Assembly (NCBI GenBank): GCA_945881735.1
Contig: CAMCVF010000007.1
Location: forward strand, 1 to 64,000
From: Methylotenera oryzisoli
GTDB lineage: Bacteria; Pseudomonadota; Gammaproteobacteria; Burkholderiales; Methylophilaceae
DNA length: 64,000 nt
Reading direction: 5' to 3'
The notes beneath the pieces were generated by a model. It saw only the letters and a program-made list of their open reading frames with translations. It did not search any database and was not told the origin of the DNA. The position numbers were made by a program, and so were the translations under genes. Below are positions 18,277-27,241 of the stretch, piece after piece (the first letter of the stretch is position 1; every line of letters starts with the position of its first letter).

Positions 18277-19734
18277 CTAGCTATTTATTTTTTTGATAAT
18301 GGTGCTGGTACTACGACCTTCAACCAAGTCAATCAGCGCAATTTCACCGCCCCAGCTTTGCACCTCTTTGCCGCCAACCACTTGTTCTGCGGAGTAGTCA
18401 CTGCCTTTGGCAATTACATTTGGTTTAATGGCATTAATCAGACTCAGCGGTGTGTCTTCATCAAATAAAATAACCGCATCCACACTCTCCAGCGCTGCTA
18501 GCACACGTGCTCTGTCATTTTCATTCACCACTGGGCGGGCAGGGCCTTTAATTGCACTGACTGAGCGATCGGTATTTAAGCCTAAAATTAATTTATCGCC
18601 ACGTTTTTTGGCGGCTTCTAAATAAGTCACATGCCCTGCATGCAGCAAATCAAAGCAGCCATTGGTGAAAACAATTTTTTGATTGGCTTTTTTCCAAGCG
18701 TTTACCTTTAGATTGATTGCGTCTAAATCGCACACTTTATAGGCTTGCTCGCTAACCTGATGGCTGGCTAAAGCTTCTAGCAAATCGCTCTGTGAAATTG
18801 GTACTGTGCCCACTTTGCCAACCACCACAGCAGCTGCAATATTGGCTAACTGCAAGCTTTGCAGTACAGATAAGTTGTGCATTAAACCTGCCGCTAATGT
18901 AGCAATCACGGTATCGCCTGCACCAGAAACGTCAAATACTTTTTTCGCAATTGCGGGTAGGTGATGTGTTTTATCATCAATCAGTGAAATGCCTTCCTCA
19001 CCGCGTGTCACAGCTAAAAATTCAAGCTGTAATTTTTGCTTAAGCGCACTAGCTTTGATAATTAAATCATCGTCATCAATGTTTGTTTCGCAAGCTTCGG
19101 CGGTTTCTTTTTTATTGGGGGTCAGTGCAGTAGCGCCTCTATATTTGCTGTAATCGCGACCTTTTGGGTCAACCAAAACTGTAATATTAGATGCTTTGCA
19201 TTTTGCAATAATGGCTTGGGATGTGGCCTCGCTTAGTAAGCCTTTGGCATAATCAGACAAAATTACTACGCTTGGTTTTAAGGCTAATTGCAGTTGAATC
19301 GCTGCTTTTAAGCCAGAATTTTCGGCTGCATTAAAAGCCGCATTACTTTCTTGATCTAAACGCAGCATTTGCTGATGACCACTTAACACGCGGGTTTTAG
19401 CAATTGTAGGCCGGTTTTTTGAGGTGTAAACGCCACTGGTATCAATACCCATTTGTTGCAATAGCTTAAATAAATTAACGCCTTCGCTGTCATCGCCCAC
19501 GCAGCCTATTATATGCGTTTTAATGCCCAGTAAAGCCAAATTGGCTGCCACATTTGCCGCACCGCCAGCGCGCTCGTTTTGCTGATTTAGCAACACAATC
19601 GGCACAGGCGCCTCCGGTGAAATGCGGCCCGCATAGCCAATTAAATAGCGGTCTAGCATCATATCGCCAATCACTAGTGCATGCTGATTATTCTTGCCAA
19701 ATTGCTTTACGGCCTCTAAAAAAAGATCAGACAT
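18277..19734 (-). CDS. hldE: Bifunctional heptose-7-phosphate kinase / heptose-1-phosphate adenylyltransferase
   Basis: Makes D-glycero-beta-D-manno-heptose 1,7-bisphosphate and, after dephosphorylation, ADP-heptose. 485 residues with two domains. The PfkB/ribokinase domain (about 1-325) has GGAANVAANLALLG and the catalytic DVSGAGDTVIATLAAG. The cytidylyltransferase-like domain (about 345-485) has FTNGCFDLLHAGHVTYL with the HxGH motif and a terminal EGRSTSTIIKKI. Some betaproteobacteria have separate hldA and hldC, so fusion is noteworthy only as the E. coli-like arrangement. It is 6 bp from gmhA. Confidence 0.97.
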   Translation of the reverse strand: MSDLFLEAVKQFGKNNQHALVIGDMMLDRYLIGYAGRISPEAPVPIVLLNQQNERAGGAANVAANLALLGIKTHIIGCVGDDSEGVNLFKLLQQMGIDTSGVYTSKNRPTIAKTRVLSGHQQMLRLDQESNAAFNAAENSGLKAAIQLQLALKPSVVILSDYAKGLLSEATSQAIIAKCKASNITVLVDPKGRDYSKYRGATALTPNKKETAEACETNIDDDDLIIKASALKQKLQLEFLAVTRGEEGISLIDDKTHHLPAIAKKVFDVSGAGDTVIATLAAGLMHNLSVLQSLQLANIAAAVVVGKVGTVPISQSDLLEALASHQVSEQAYKVCDLDAINLKVNAWKKANQKIVFTNGCFDLLHAGHVTYLEAAKKRGDKLILGLNTDRSVSAIKGPARPVVNENDRARVLAALESVDAVILFDEDTPLSLINAIKPNVIAKGSDYSAEQVVGGKEVQSWGGEIALIDLVEGRSTSTIIKKINS

Positions 19735-19740
19735 ACCAAT

Positions 19741-20301
19741 TTAAGACTCTAAAATTTCACACAAAGAATGCCCAACAAAAATATGCGCTTCTTGAATACG
19801 TGCCGTAACGGATGACGGCATGACTAAATTAAAATCGCAAATAGCATTTAGTTTGCCACCGCTACCGCCTGTTAAACCAACCGTAACTGCTTCAATTTCT
19901 TTAGCCGCTTGCATGGCACTTACTACGTTAGCGCTATTGCCTGAGGTAGTAATGCCAATTACCAAGTCTTCTGGGCGGCATAAAGCCTCAATTTGGCGAG
20001 CAAAAATATAATCATAGCCATAATCGTTGCCTACAGAGGTAATGATTGAGGTGTCGGTAGTGAGTGCAATAGCTGGCATACCTTTGCGTTCTTTTTTAAA
20101 GCGACCCACAATTTCGGCTGCAATATGCTGGCTATCAGCCGCGCTACCGCCATTGCCCATAATCAGAATTTTTCCGCCATTTTTGATGCACTCTTGCATC
20201 TTTAGGCCCACAGCACTAATCATTGGGAATAGTGGCTCAAGCGCCATAAACATGGCCATATGCGCGGTATGTTCACCTTTTAAAAAATCAATGTAATCCA
20301 T
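19741..20301 (-). CDS. gmhA: Sedoheptulose-7-phosphate isomerase
   Basis: First committed step to ADP-heptose: sedoheptulose 7-phosphate to D-glycero-D-manno-heptose 7-phosphate. 186 residues with one SIS domain. [19 protein letters not shown] and the [11 protein letters not shown] phosphate-binding loop are diagnostic; Glu and His of the active site are in AAEIVGRF and [12 protein letters not shown]. Its ATG overlaps the hldD stop by one base (TAATG), so translation is probably coupled. Confidence 0.96.
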   Translation of the reverse strand: MDYIDFLKGEHTAHMAMFMALEPLFPMISAVGLKMQECIKNGGKILIMGNGGSAADSQHIAAEIVGRFKKERKGMPAIALTTDTSIITSVGNDYGYDYIFARQIEALCRPEDLVIGITTSGNSANVVSAMQAAKEIEAVTVGLTGGSGGKLNAICDFNLVMPSSVTARIQEAHIFVGHSLCEILES

Positions 20302-21302
20302 TAGCAGTATTTATCCTGACTTAAAAGATAGTTCTGAACATAATCTTTAACTCCATCTTCTAAGCTGGTAAACGCTTTAGTGTAACCAGCTGCGCGTAAT
20401 TTTGCTACGTTGGCTTCTGTAAAATATTGGTATTTGCCTTGTAAATCTTCTGGCATATCAATGAAATCAATTTGTGGTGTTTTATTCATGCTGTGCATCA
20501 CGGCGCTGGCTAAGTCTTTAAAGCTACGCGCTTTGCCTGTGCCAATATTGTAGATACCATTTTTACAAGGTGTTTTAGAACCAGTAGCTTTATCAAAAAA
20601 ATGAACAATAATATCCGCGCAATCTTTAACATATACAAAATCGCGCATTTGCATGCCATCAGCGAAATCGGATTTATTGCTTTTAAATAGCTTCATGCCG
20701 CCAGTGGCTTTTACCTGATTAAAGGTATGAAAAGCCACGCTGGCCATGCGTTCTTTGTGGTATTCGTTTGGGCCATACACATTAAAAAACTTAAAGCCCG
20801 CCCATGCTGGTGGCTGTGGTTCATTTTCGGCTACTTGGCGTAATGCCCATTGGTCGAAAAAGTGTTTCGAATAGCCGTAGCCATTAAGTGGGCGTAACTT
20901 TTCAATACTGAAATCATCATAACCATTTTGCCCGTCACCATATGTGGCGGCAGAGCTGGCATAGAAAAACGGTACTTCATGTTCTGCGCACCAGCCCCAT
21001 AAGTCTTGGCTGTAATGAATATTGGCTTCAACTAATTTATTGTAATCCCGCTCCGTAGTGGCGCTTATGGCGCCCATATGAATGATAGCGTCAATCTCAA
21101 CGCAAGCTTCATTACCGTCTAAAAAGTCAAATAATTGGTCTTTATCCAAGTATTCAACATAATGTCGATGCACAAGGTTTTGCCATTGCTCTTCATGGGT
21201 GATGTGGTCAACAATCACTAAATCCTCGCGACCTAATTTTTGGTTGAGGTGCCAGGAGATTAGACTGCCAATCATACCTGCCCCGCCTGTAATTACAATC
21301 AT
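20301..21302 (-). CDS. hldD: ADP-L-glycero-D-manno-heptose-6-epimerase
   Basis: Last step of ADP-heptose synthesis. 333 residues, extended short-chain dehydrogenase fold. The N-terminal [13 protein letters not shown] binds [16 protein letters not shown] and the catalytic [11 protein letters not shown] (Tyr-x3-Lys) follow, as in HldD. A TTG two codons upstream (21308) is an alternative start, but the ATG at 21302 fits the family. First gene of the heptose unit, 74 bp after hemH. Confidence 0.96.
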   Translation of the reverse strand: MIVITGGAGMIGSLISWHLNQKLGREDLVIVDHITHEEQWQNLVHRHYVEYLDKDQLFDFLDGNEACVEIDAIIHMGAISATTERDYNKLVEANIHYSQDLWGWCAEHEVPFFYASSAATYGDGQNGYDDFSIEKLRPLNGYGYSKHFFDQWALRQVAENEPQPPAWAGFKFFNVYGPNEYHKERMASVAFHTFNQVKATGGMKLFKSNKSDFADGMQMRDFVYVKDCADIIVHFFDKATGSKTPCKNGIYNIGTGKARSFKDLASAVMHSMNKTPQIDFIDMPEDLQGKYQYFTEANVAKLRAAGYTKAFTSLEDGVKDYVQNYLLSQDKYC

Positions 21303-21376
21303 ATTCAAGCCACTATCAACTGTAAGATGAAATTATAGCGCTTATTGTTTTGCACGCCTATTGATTGACTGACCTG

Positions 21377-22480
21377 TTAGTTAGCACCCATGACTTGCGC
21401 GCGCAATTTGGTCATTTCATTGTCTTTTTTCGCCTGCATGCCATCCCACTCAGTCGTTACCCAGCCTTGCAGATTTTCTAGCGCGATTTCTGTCATGGCA
21501 TGAATCCATGCCTCATTTTCGTTTAAGGCAGGTATATAGTGATACTCACCACCGCCAGCATGGGTGAAAATCTCTTTGCCTTCCATGGCGATTTCTTCTA
21601 ACGTTTCTAAGCAATCGGCACTAAATCCTGGGCAAATCACATCAATGCGCTTGGTTTTGGTTTTACCTAAATCTTCTAAAACGCCTGCCAAATAAGGTTT
21701 TAGCCACTCTTGTTTACCAAAGCGCGATTGAAAAGCCACCATATATTCGTCTTTGCCTAAACCCAATGCCTCGCCCAATAAGCGCCCAGTTTTGTGGCAA
21801 GCGCAATGGTATGGGTCACCTTTGGTTAAATGCACCTTTGGCACGCCATGAAAGCTCATCACCAATTTACTTGGCTTGCCGTTGATTTGCCAATAAGCAT
21901 GTACGCTTTTTGCCAATGCAGCGATGTAAGCAGGGTTGTCGTGATAGCTGCGAACAGTGCGCACTGCGGGCACGTTACGCATTTTAAGCAGCACTTTCCA
22001 TGTCGCATCAAATACAGCAGCTGTACTGCTGGCCGCGTATTGTGGAAATAATGGGAACACCAAAATACGATCGCAATGCTGTGCTTTTAATTTTTCAATG
22101 GCAGCTTTCATGCTGGGGTTGCCATAGCTCATTCCTAGCTCTATCGCAAAAGGTGATTTTATTTTTTGTACCAAAAAGCCACTGAGTAATTGGGTTTGTT
22201 TTTGGGCATGTGCCAGCAAAGGCGAGCCTTCTGGCGTCCACACTTGCGCATATTTGGCGGCGGATTTTTTTGGCCGTATCACCAAAATAATGCAATGCAA
22301 AATCCAGCACCAAATGAAGCGTGGAATTTCAACCACACGTCTATCCATTAAAAATTGGCCTAAGTAGCGCCGCAATGCGCTAGATGTTGCAGCGTCTGGG
22401 GTGCCAAGGTTTGCGATTAAGATGCCGACTCTGAGTTGGTCGCCATGAGAAAAAGGGGGTTCGGGATTGTAATAAGCCAT
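21377..22480 (-). CDS. hemH: Ferrochelatase
   Basis: Inserts Fe(II) into protoporphyrin IX, the last step of haem synthesis, on the cytoplasmic side of the membrane. 367 residues. The start region has ILIANLGTPDAAT, the proposed metal-binding His lies in VMSFHGVPKVHL, and DPYHCACHKTGRLL and FQSRFGKQEWLKPY are typical. A Glu-rich active-site segment CLETLEEIAMEGKE follows. The C-terminus is longer than in minimal family members (about 20 residues after ALENLQGWV). It is on the same strand as hldD; the upstream neighbour ends in a terminator. Confidence 0.96.
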   Translation of the reverse strand: MAYYNPEPPFSHGDQLRVGILIANLGTPDAATSSALRRYLGQFLMDRRVVEIPRFIWCWILHCIILVIRPKKSAAKYAQVWTPEGSPLLAHAQKQTQLLSGFLVQKIKSPFAIELGMSYGNPSMKAAIEKLKAQHCDRILVFPLFPQYAASSTAAVFDATWKVLLKMRNVPAVRTVRSYHDNPAYIAALAKSVHAYWQINGKPSKLVMSFHGVPKVHLTKGDPYHCACHKTGRLLGEALGLGKDEYMVAFQSRFGKQEWLKPYLAGVLEDLGKTKTKRIDVICPGFSADCLETLEEIAMEGKEIFTHAGGGEYHYIPALNENEAWIHAMTEIALENLQGWVTTEWDGMQAKKDNEMTKLRAQVMGAN

Positions 22481-22548
22481 ATATCGATTTTAGAGTAAAC
22501 AATCGCCAATAGCTATGAGAAAATCATGGCTAACCTGTGTTGTGGCAT

Positions 22549-22572
22549 AAAAAAAGCGCAAATTGCGCCTTT
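22549..22572 (-). terminator. Probable terminator after the DUF3185-like gene
   Basis: On the minus strand a GC-rich stem (GCGCA / TGCGC, 3-nt loop) is flanked by A-rich sequence before and a run of seven T after it. It ends the small envelope-gene unit before hemH. Confidence 0.6.
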
Positions 22573-22594
22573 AAAAAATGTCCGCTCGCATTTT

Positions 22595-22813
22595 TTATCT
22601 GCGGTGGTCAGAAAACACTAAAACACCTCTAACAGCCAAGGCTGCAATGCTGCCCCACAACGGAATGTTCACTTGCTCTTTTTGTTGCACTTTTAATTCA
22701 ATAGGGCCGATTTTAGCTTTGGTGCTATCTTGAGTGTAACTAAAGCCGCCATACATCAAACCTAAAGCACCCATCACCAGTAAAATGACGCCAATCATTT
22801 TTTTTGTGTCCAT
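22595..22813 (-). CDS. Small inner-membrane protein, DUF3185-like
   Basis: 72 residues with two hydrophobic segments (about 5-24 and 50-66) separated by a short polar stretch, IGPIELKVQQKEQVNIPLWG, typical of small DUF3185-type proteins. Function of the family is unknown. The second helix reads AALAVRGVLVF; an Arg stands where relatives usually have Gly, and the protein ends in SDHRR. Unusual but still possible as a membrane anchor. It lies 30 bp after the OsmB-like gene, so both may form an envelope-stress unit. Confidence 0.6.
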   Translation of the reverse strand: MDTKKMIGVILLVMGALGLMYGGFSYTQDSTKAKIGPIELKVQQKEQVNIPLWGSIAALAVRGVLVFSDHRR

Positions 22814-22842
22814 TTTAATACTCTTTTTGTTGACGGTTAAGT

Positions 22843-23061
22843 TTATTTACCTACTTGGTTGCCAATGACACCACCAACTGCCGCGCCACCAACAGTACCG
22901 ATTGCACTGCCACCTGTTAGCACAGCACCTGTTACCGCGCCGATGCCAGCGCCTGCTGCAGTTGCTTTATCACGTGTAGACATGCCGCTACATGCTGTCA
23001 TACTGATGGCGCAAGCTAGCACTGCTAATGATGTTAATTTTTTCGTCTTCAATGTGTTCAT
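22843..23061 (-). CDS. OsmB-like glycine-zipper lipoprotein
   Basis: 72 residues. A lipoprotein signal peptide ends in the lipobox SMTAC (Cys about residue 24). The mature part is a glycine zipper (AGAGIGAVTGAVLTGGSAIG and GGAAVGGVIGNQVG), as in OsmB and related outer-membrane small lipoproteins. AAGAG precedes the ATG. Role inferred as envelope stress or osmotic response. Confidence 0.7.
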   Translation of the reverse strand: MNTLKTKKLTSLAVLACAISMTACSGMSTRDKATAAGAGIGAVTGAVLTGGSAIGTVGGAAVGGVIGNQVGK

Positions 23062-23215
23062 TTTAATTCTCTTGGTCGATTGTGCGTGAGCTTTAAGTCA
23101 TGCAGCAGTTTGTGTTGCTTAACTTGTATTCTGCATCCACAGAAAGTTTAAAATAATCAGGATAAGTCTGTATTTGTTGTCAGCGCTCTCTGACAAGAAT
23201 GCTGGTTTGATGTTT

Positions 23216-24229
23216 TTATTGCTTGCCGGATAATGCGTTGGAAAGCAATTTTGCGGTGACATCCACAATTGGTATCACGCGCTCATAAGCCATTCTGGTT
23301 GGGCCAATCACACCCAAGGTGCCCACCACTTGGCCGTCTGCTTCATAGGGCGCGGTAACCATTGAGCATTCATCTAGCGGCAAATAGCCGCTTTCGTTAC
23401 CAATAAAAATTTGAATGCCCTCTGCACGCTGGCTATTATCTAACAGTTGCATCAAATTGGTGCGGCGCTCAAAAACTTCAAACAATTTGCGCAGGCTGTT
23501 TACATTAGTTGATAGCTCATCCACATGCAACAAATTGCGCTCCCCGGAAATTACCACGCCATCATTGTTGGCAGCTTTATTGCTTGCATCCAATGCCGCC
23601 GTCATCAGATTATTCATATCCGATTGCATTTGTTGCAATTCGGCATGTAACTTAAGGCGCACTTCATCAAAGGTTTGACCAGAAAAGTGCGCATTAAAAT
23701 AATTGCTGGCTTGGGTTAATTCGCTCGCGGAGTAAGGTTTTTCAGATACGATGATGCGATTTTGTACATTTCCATCGCTGGTGACAATAATCACCAACAC
23801 ACGTTTTTCAGTAAGCGGCAAAAATTCTAAATGCTTAAATGCTACGCGTTGACGTTTGGGAACCATCACCACGCCTGCAAATTGTGTTAGTTGCGACAAC
23901 ATATCGGCGGCGCTACTAATCAACTCACTTTGGTTTAGCGAATTTAAACCACTTTTTAACTGTGCAATGGCCTGATTTTCAAGTGGCTTTACTGTTAATA
24001 ATAAATCAACAAATAAACGGTAGCCTTTTTGGGTAGGAATGCGCCCAGCCGACGTGTGCGGGCTGGCCACAAAACCCAGTTGCTCAAGGTCGCTCATCAC
24101 ATTACGAATAGTGGCAGTGCTAACATCCAAGCCGCTATGCTGCAATAAAGTGCGCGAGCCAATTGGTTGCCCATCACTAATGTAGTGCTCAACCAAGGTT
24201 TTTAATAATATTTGCGCGCGTTTATCCAA
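23216..24229 (-). CDS. hrcA: Heat-inducible transcription repressor HrcA
   Basis: Repressor of class I heat-shock genes through CIRCE elements, with activity tuned by GroEL. 337 residues. The N-terminal winged helix has [27 protein letters not shown] and [16 protein letters not shown], all diagnostic; the C-terminal GAF-like part includes [18 protein letters not shown]. The start is unusual: an in-frame TAA lies two codons upstream, so initiation must be at TTG (24229) or at the ATT just before it. Relatives begin MLDKRAQ-like, which would fit ATT. Its CIRCE target is not in this window. Confidence 0.93.
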   Translation of the reverse strand: MDKRAQILLKTLVEHYISDGQPIGSRTLLQHSGLDVSTATIRNVMSDLEQLGFVASPHTSAGRIPTQKGYRLFVDLLLTVKPLENQAIAQLKSGLNSLNQSELISSAADMLSQLTQFAGVVMVPKRQRVAFKHLEFLPLTEKRVLVIIVTSDGNVQNRIIVSEKPYSASELTQASNYFNAHFSGQTFDEVRLKLHAELQQMQSDMNNLMTAALDASNKAANNDGVVISGERNLLHVDELSTNVNSLRKLFEVFERRTNLMQLLDNSQRAEGIQIFIGNESGYLPLDECSMVTAPYEADGQVVGTLGVIGPTRMAYERVIPIVDVTAKLLSNALSGKQ

Positions 24230-24364
24230 AATTTAAGCAATAAGCCTTTAAAAAATACACCGTTATTTTGCCTTAATTGTGACCACATTAGTGAGATTAT
24301 ACGTTTGAAACTAGGTTTCATTTTGATGACAAAAGCAAAATTCCATTTTTGAGCATGTTTGAAT

Positions 24365-24427
24365 AGCCGGCTCGGGCTTATACGCTTAATTTTCTCTCTA
24401 TTATTAAGCGCTGTTTTCAAGCCGGCT
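24365..24427. repeat. Nested inverted repeat between hrcA and nadK
   Basis: The outer arms AGCCGGCT (24365-24372 and 24420-24427) and inner arms GCTTAAT / ATTAAGC (24384-24390 and 24403-24409) are arranged almost symmetrically, with 11 and 10 bases between outer and inner arms and a 12-base loop. It lies in the 289-bp divergent gap, so it could be a cruciform, a two-site operator or a leader structure. Confidence 0.5.
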
Positions 24428-24512
24428 CTCTAAGGATTTAAATAGGCATAAAGCTTTTTTTTGTTAATATTTTATAGGCTTACTTTTTCAAAGCGACTAT
24501 CTATGATTTAAT

Positions 24513-24528
24513 GCTGAGATGACTCAGC
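24513..24528 (+). promoter_or_regulatory. Hairpin presenting the nadK start codon
   Basis: GCTGAG-ATGA-CTCAGC: a 6-bp perfect stem whose 4-base loop begins with the nadK ATG. No Shine-Dalgarno sequence is seen upstream. The structure could affect initiation; it may also be chance. Confidence 0.35.
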
Positions 24529-25388
24529 CGTTCAAATCTATAGCCGTTATTGGCAAATACATGAATCAGCTCGCTTTGCAGCAAATGCAAACCGATTTGG
24601 CTGATTTAGCGCGCCATTTAAAAGCCAAAAAAATTGAAGTATGGATAGAAGAAAACACAGCAAAATATGCTGAATTAACGGGTTTTAATAAAGCCTCTTT
24701 GGCAACTATTGGTAGCAAAGTAGATCTGGCCATTGTGATGGGCGGCGACGGCACTATGTTAAGTGTGGCCAGAAGCTTAATTGATAATGATATCCCACTA
24801 GTAGGCATTAACCGCGGTCGCTTTGGCTTTTTAACCGATTTACGCGCAGAAGATATGTTGGGCGCTGTAGATAGAGTCTTATCCAACCGCTACCAAATTG
24901 AATCGCGCATGTTAATCAATGCAAGTGTTATACGTGGCGGAAAAACTATCCAGCAGGGTTTAGCATTTAACGACGTAGTGATTAAAGGCGGCTTGCGATT
25001 AATTGAGATTGCCGTTGAAATTAACGGCTTTTTTGTGCACAAACAGCGCGCAGATGGCATAATCTTAAGTACTCCAACCGGAACCACCGCTTATGCTTTA
25101 AGCGCAGGAGGACCAATTTTACACCCCAGTTTAGAGGCGATTGCCATTGTGCCAGTTTGCCCGCATACATTAAGCAATCGCCCCATCGCGGTTAACAGCT
25201 CTAGCTTAATTCAAATTACTATGATACAAACCGACGACGGACAGTTAAGCTACGATGGCCAGTTTCAAATGTTGCTTGAAAGCGGCGACAGAGTTTTGGT
25301 ACAGCGCGCTGAAAAGCAAGTCAGGTTGCTTCATCCAAGTGAGTATTGTTATTTTGATATGTTGCGCAATAAGCTTAACTGGGGCTAA
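24519..25388 (+). CDS. nadK: NAD kinase
   Basis: Phosphorylates NAD to NADP in the cytoplasm. 289 residues. Motifs in order: VIMGGDGTMLSVAR (GGDG, about residues 70-83), GINRGRFGFLTDL, then the NE/D and the substrate loop STPTGTTAYALSAGGPILHP. It is divergent from hrcA and upstream of recN on the same strand, an arrangement shared by many proteobacteria. Its start codon lies in the loop of a small hairpin. Confidence 0.96.
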   Translation: MTQPFKSIAVIGKYMNQLALQQMQTDLADLARHLKAKKIEVWIEENTAKYAELTGFNKASLATIGSKVDLAIVMGGDGTMLSVARSLIDNDIPLVGINRGRFGFLTDLRAEDMLGAVDRVLSNRYQIESRMLINASVIRGGKTIQQGLAFNDVVIKGGLRLIEIAVEINGFFVHKQRADGIILSTPTGTTAYALSAGGPILHPSLEAIAIVPVCPHTLSNRPIAVNSSSLIQITMIQTDDGQLSYDGQFQMLLESGDRVLVQRAEKQVRLLHPSEYCYFDMLRNKLNWG

Positions 25389-25506
25389 TTTTTTGCCAAA
25401 AATCAAAACTGACTGCGTTATCTTCGTCCGCCGAACGCAAATACCACTATGTGCTAGAAAGAACCAATTTGCGCGAAAAATACTAAGAAAAAAATCTTAA
25501 CTCATT

Positions 25507-27156
25507 ATGTTGCAAGCACTTTCTATTAGCGATTTTATTATTGTAGACAAGCTCGATTTAGAGTTTGATAGCGGCTTTACCACACTCACCGGCGAAACCG
25601 GCGCCGGTAAATCGATTCTAATCGATGCCTTATCACTTACTTTAGGTGCTCGTAATGATGGCTTGGTAGCCCGCGTAGGCTGTGATAAAGCAGATATTAG
25701 CGCGACATTTTCGATTGATGATAATAGCGATGCTAAAAACTGGTTAACTAAAAACGAAATAGAAGTGGATGACCAGTTAATGTTGCGGCGCGTGATTTAT
25801 GCCGATGGCCGTAGCCGTGGTTTTATCAATGGCGCATCTGCAACCGTTAATCAAATGAAAGAGTTGGGTGAATTTTTGGTGGATATTTACAGCCAAAATG
25901 CCCATCATTCCTTGCTTAAAGCTAGCACGCAACGCCAAATTTTAGATGAATTTGCGCACAATGCTGAATTAGCAAGCCAAGTTGCGCAGCATTATAAAAC
26001 TTGGCATACCTTGCATACGCAACGCTTAGCTTTCGAAAAAAATGCCGCCGCCTATGCAGATGAGCTAGTCGAATTGCGCGATAAAACGCGTGAATTACAA
26101 CAATTAAATTTCAACCTAGACGATTGGCAAGACATCCAGCAAGAGCATCATCGCTTAGCTAACGGCACATCTCTACTTTCAGGGCTAGAAGCCTGTATTG
26201 CTCTGCTAAACGATAACGACGTGAATATCAGCGCGATGTTGGCGCAAGTGCAGCAAAAGTTAATGGGCTTGGTGGATTTTGATGCACAAATCAAAGACGC
26301 AGCCGATAATGTGGACTCTGCCTTGATACAGCTAGAAGAAGCAAATCGCACACTTAATCGCTATTTGCAAAAAGCAGAGCTAGACCCTGCAAGGCTTATA
26401 GAGGTAGATAGTCGCATCCAAAGCATACATAACATATCGCGCAAATATCGCAGCAAACCAGAAGAGCTTCCCGATTTATTAGTGGTATGCCAATCGCGTA
26501 TGGCAGAACTAGAAACTTTTGCCATTGATGGTTTGCTGACAAAACAAGAGCAAGAAGCCTTAAACGCTTACCAAACAGCGGCCAACACCTTAAGCCATAA
26601 ACGTATGCAGGCGACAAAAATACTTAGCAAAAGAATCAGCCTTGAGATGCAACGTTTATCTTTAAGCGGTGGCCAGTTTAGTGTGGCTTTAAATGCCTGC
26701 GAAGCATCAGCCCATGGACTAGAAACGGTAGAGTTTTTAGTAGCAGGCCATGCAGGGGTAGGCCCGCTACCGCTTAACAAAGTGGCATCAGGCGGCGAGT
26801 TATCTAGGATTAGCTTGGCGCTACATGTCACAACCACCTCACAAGGCAGTGTGCCGTGCATGATTTTCGATGAAGTAGATGTAGGTATCGGCGGAGGCGT
26901 GGCAGAAGTTGTGGGGCAGTTGCTTAAACAATTAGGTGCTGAGCGCCAAGTGCTGGTGATTACGCATCTGCCACAAGTCGCGTCACAAGCCGCACAACAT
27001 TTACAAGTGAGCAAAAAGCAACAAAATGGCGCCACTTTAAGCCATATTCAAGCCTTAAGACAGGCAGAGCGCATAGAAGAGATCGCACGTATGTTGGGTG
27101 GTATTCAAATTACCGAAACCACCCGGAGTCATGCTAAAGAAATGCTGGGTTTGTAG
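25507..27156 (+). CDS. recN: DNA repair protein RecN
   Basis: SMC-like ATPase acting in recombinational repair of double-strand breaks. 549 residues, normal length. The N-terminal Walker A is GETGAGKSILIDALSLTLG. A long helical coiled-coil region occupies about 150-370 with a hinge, and the C-terminal half has the signature VASGGELSRISLAL and Walker B MIFDEVDVGIGG, followed by the H-motif VLVITHLPQVAS. 118 bp after nadK; no LexA box was identified by eye. Confidence 0.96.
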   Translation: MLQALSISDFIIVDKLDLEFDSGFTTLTGETGAGKSILIDALSLTLGARNDGLVARVGCDKADISATFSIDDNSDAKNWLTKNEIEVDDQLMLRRVIYADGRSRGFINGASATVNQMKELGEFLVDIYSQNAHHSLLKASTQRQILDEFAHNAELASQVAQHYKTWHTLHTQRLAFEKNAAAYADELVELRDKTRELQQLNFNLDDWQDIQQEHHRLANGTSLLSGLEACIALLNDNDVNISAMLAQVQQKLMGLVDFDAQIKDAADNVDSALIQLEEANRTLNRYLQKAELDPARLIEVDSRIQSIHNISRKYRSKPEELPDLLVVCQSRMAELETFAIDGLLTKQEQEALNAYQTAANTLSHKRMQATKILSKRISLEMQRLSLSGGQFSVALNACEASAHGLETVEFLVAGHAGVGPLPLNKVASGGELSRISLALHVTTTSQGSVPCMIFDEVDVGIGGGVAEVVGQLLKQLGAERQVLVITHLPQVASQAAQHLQVSKKQQNGATLSHIQALRQAERIEEIARMLGGIQITETTRSHAKEMLGL

Positions 27157-27241
27157 GTTGTGTGTGAGCTTAGGTATTAGAAGCAAACAGATGCTATTAA
27201 GAGTGACTTTCTTATACTTTTCTTTCTAATTAAGTTTCGGT

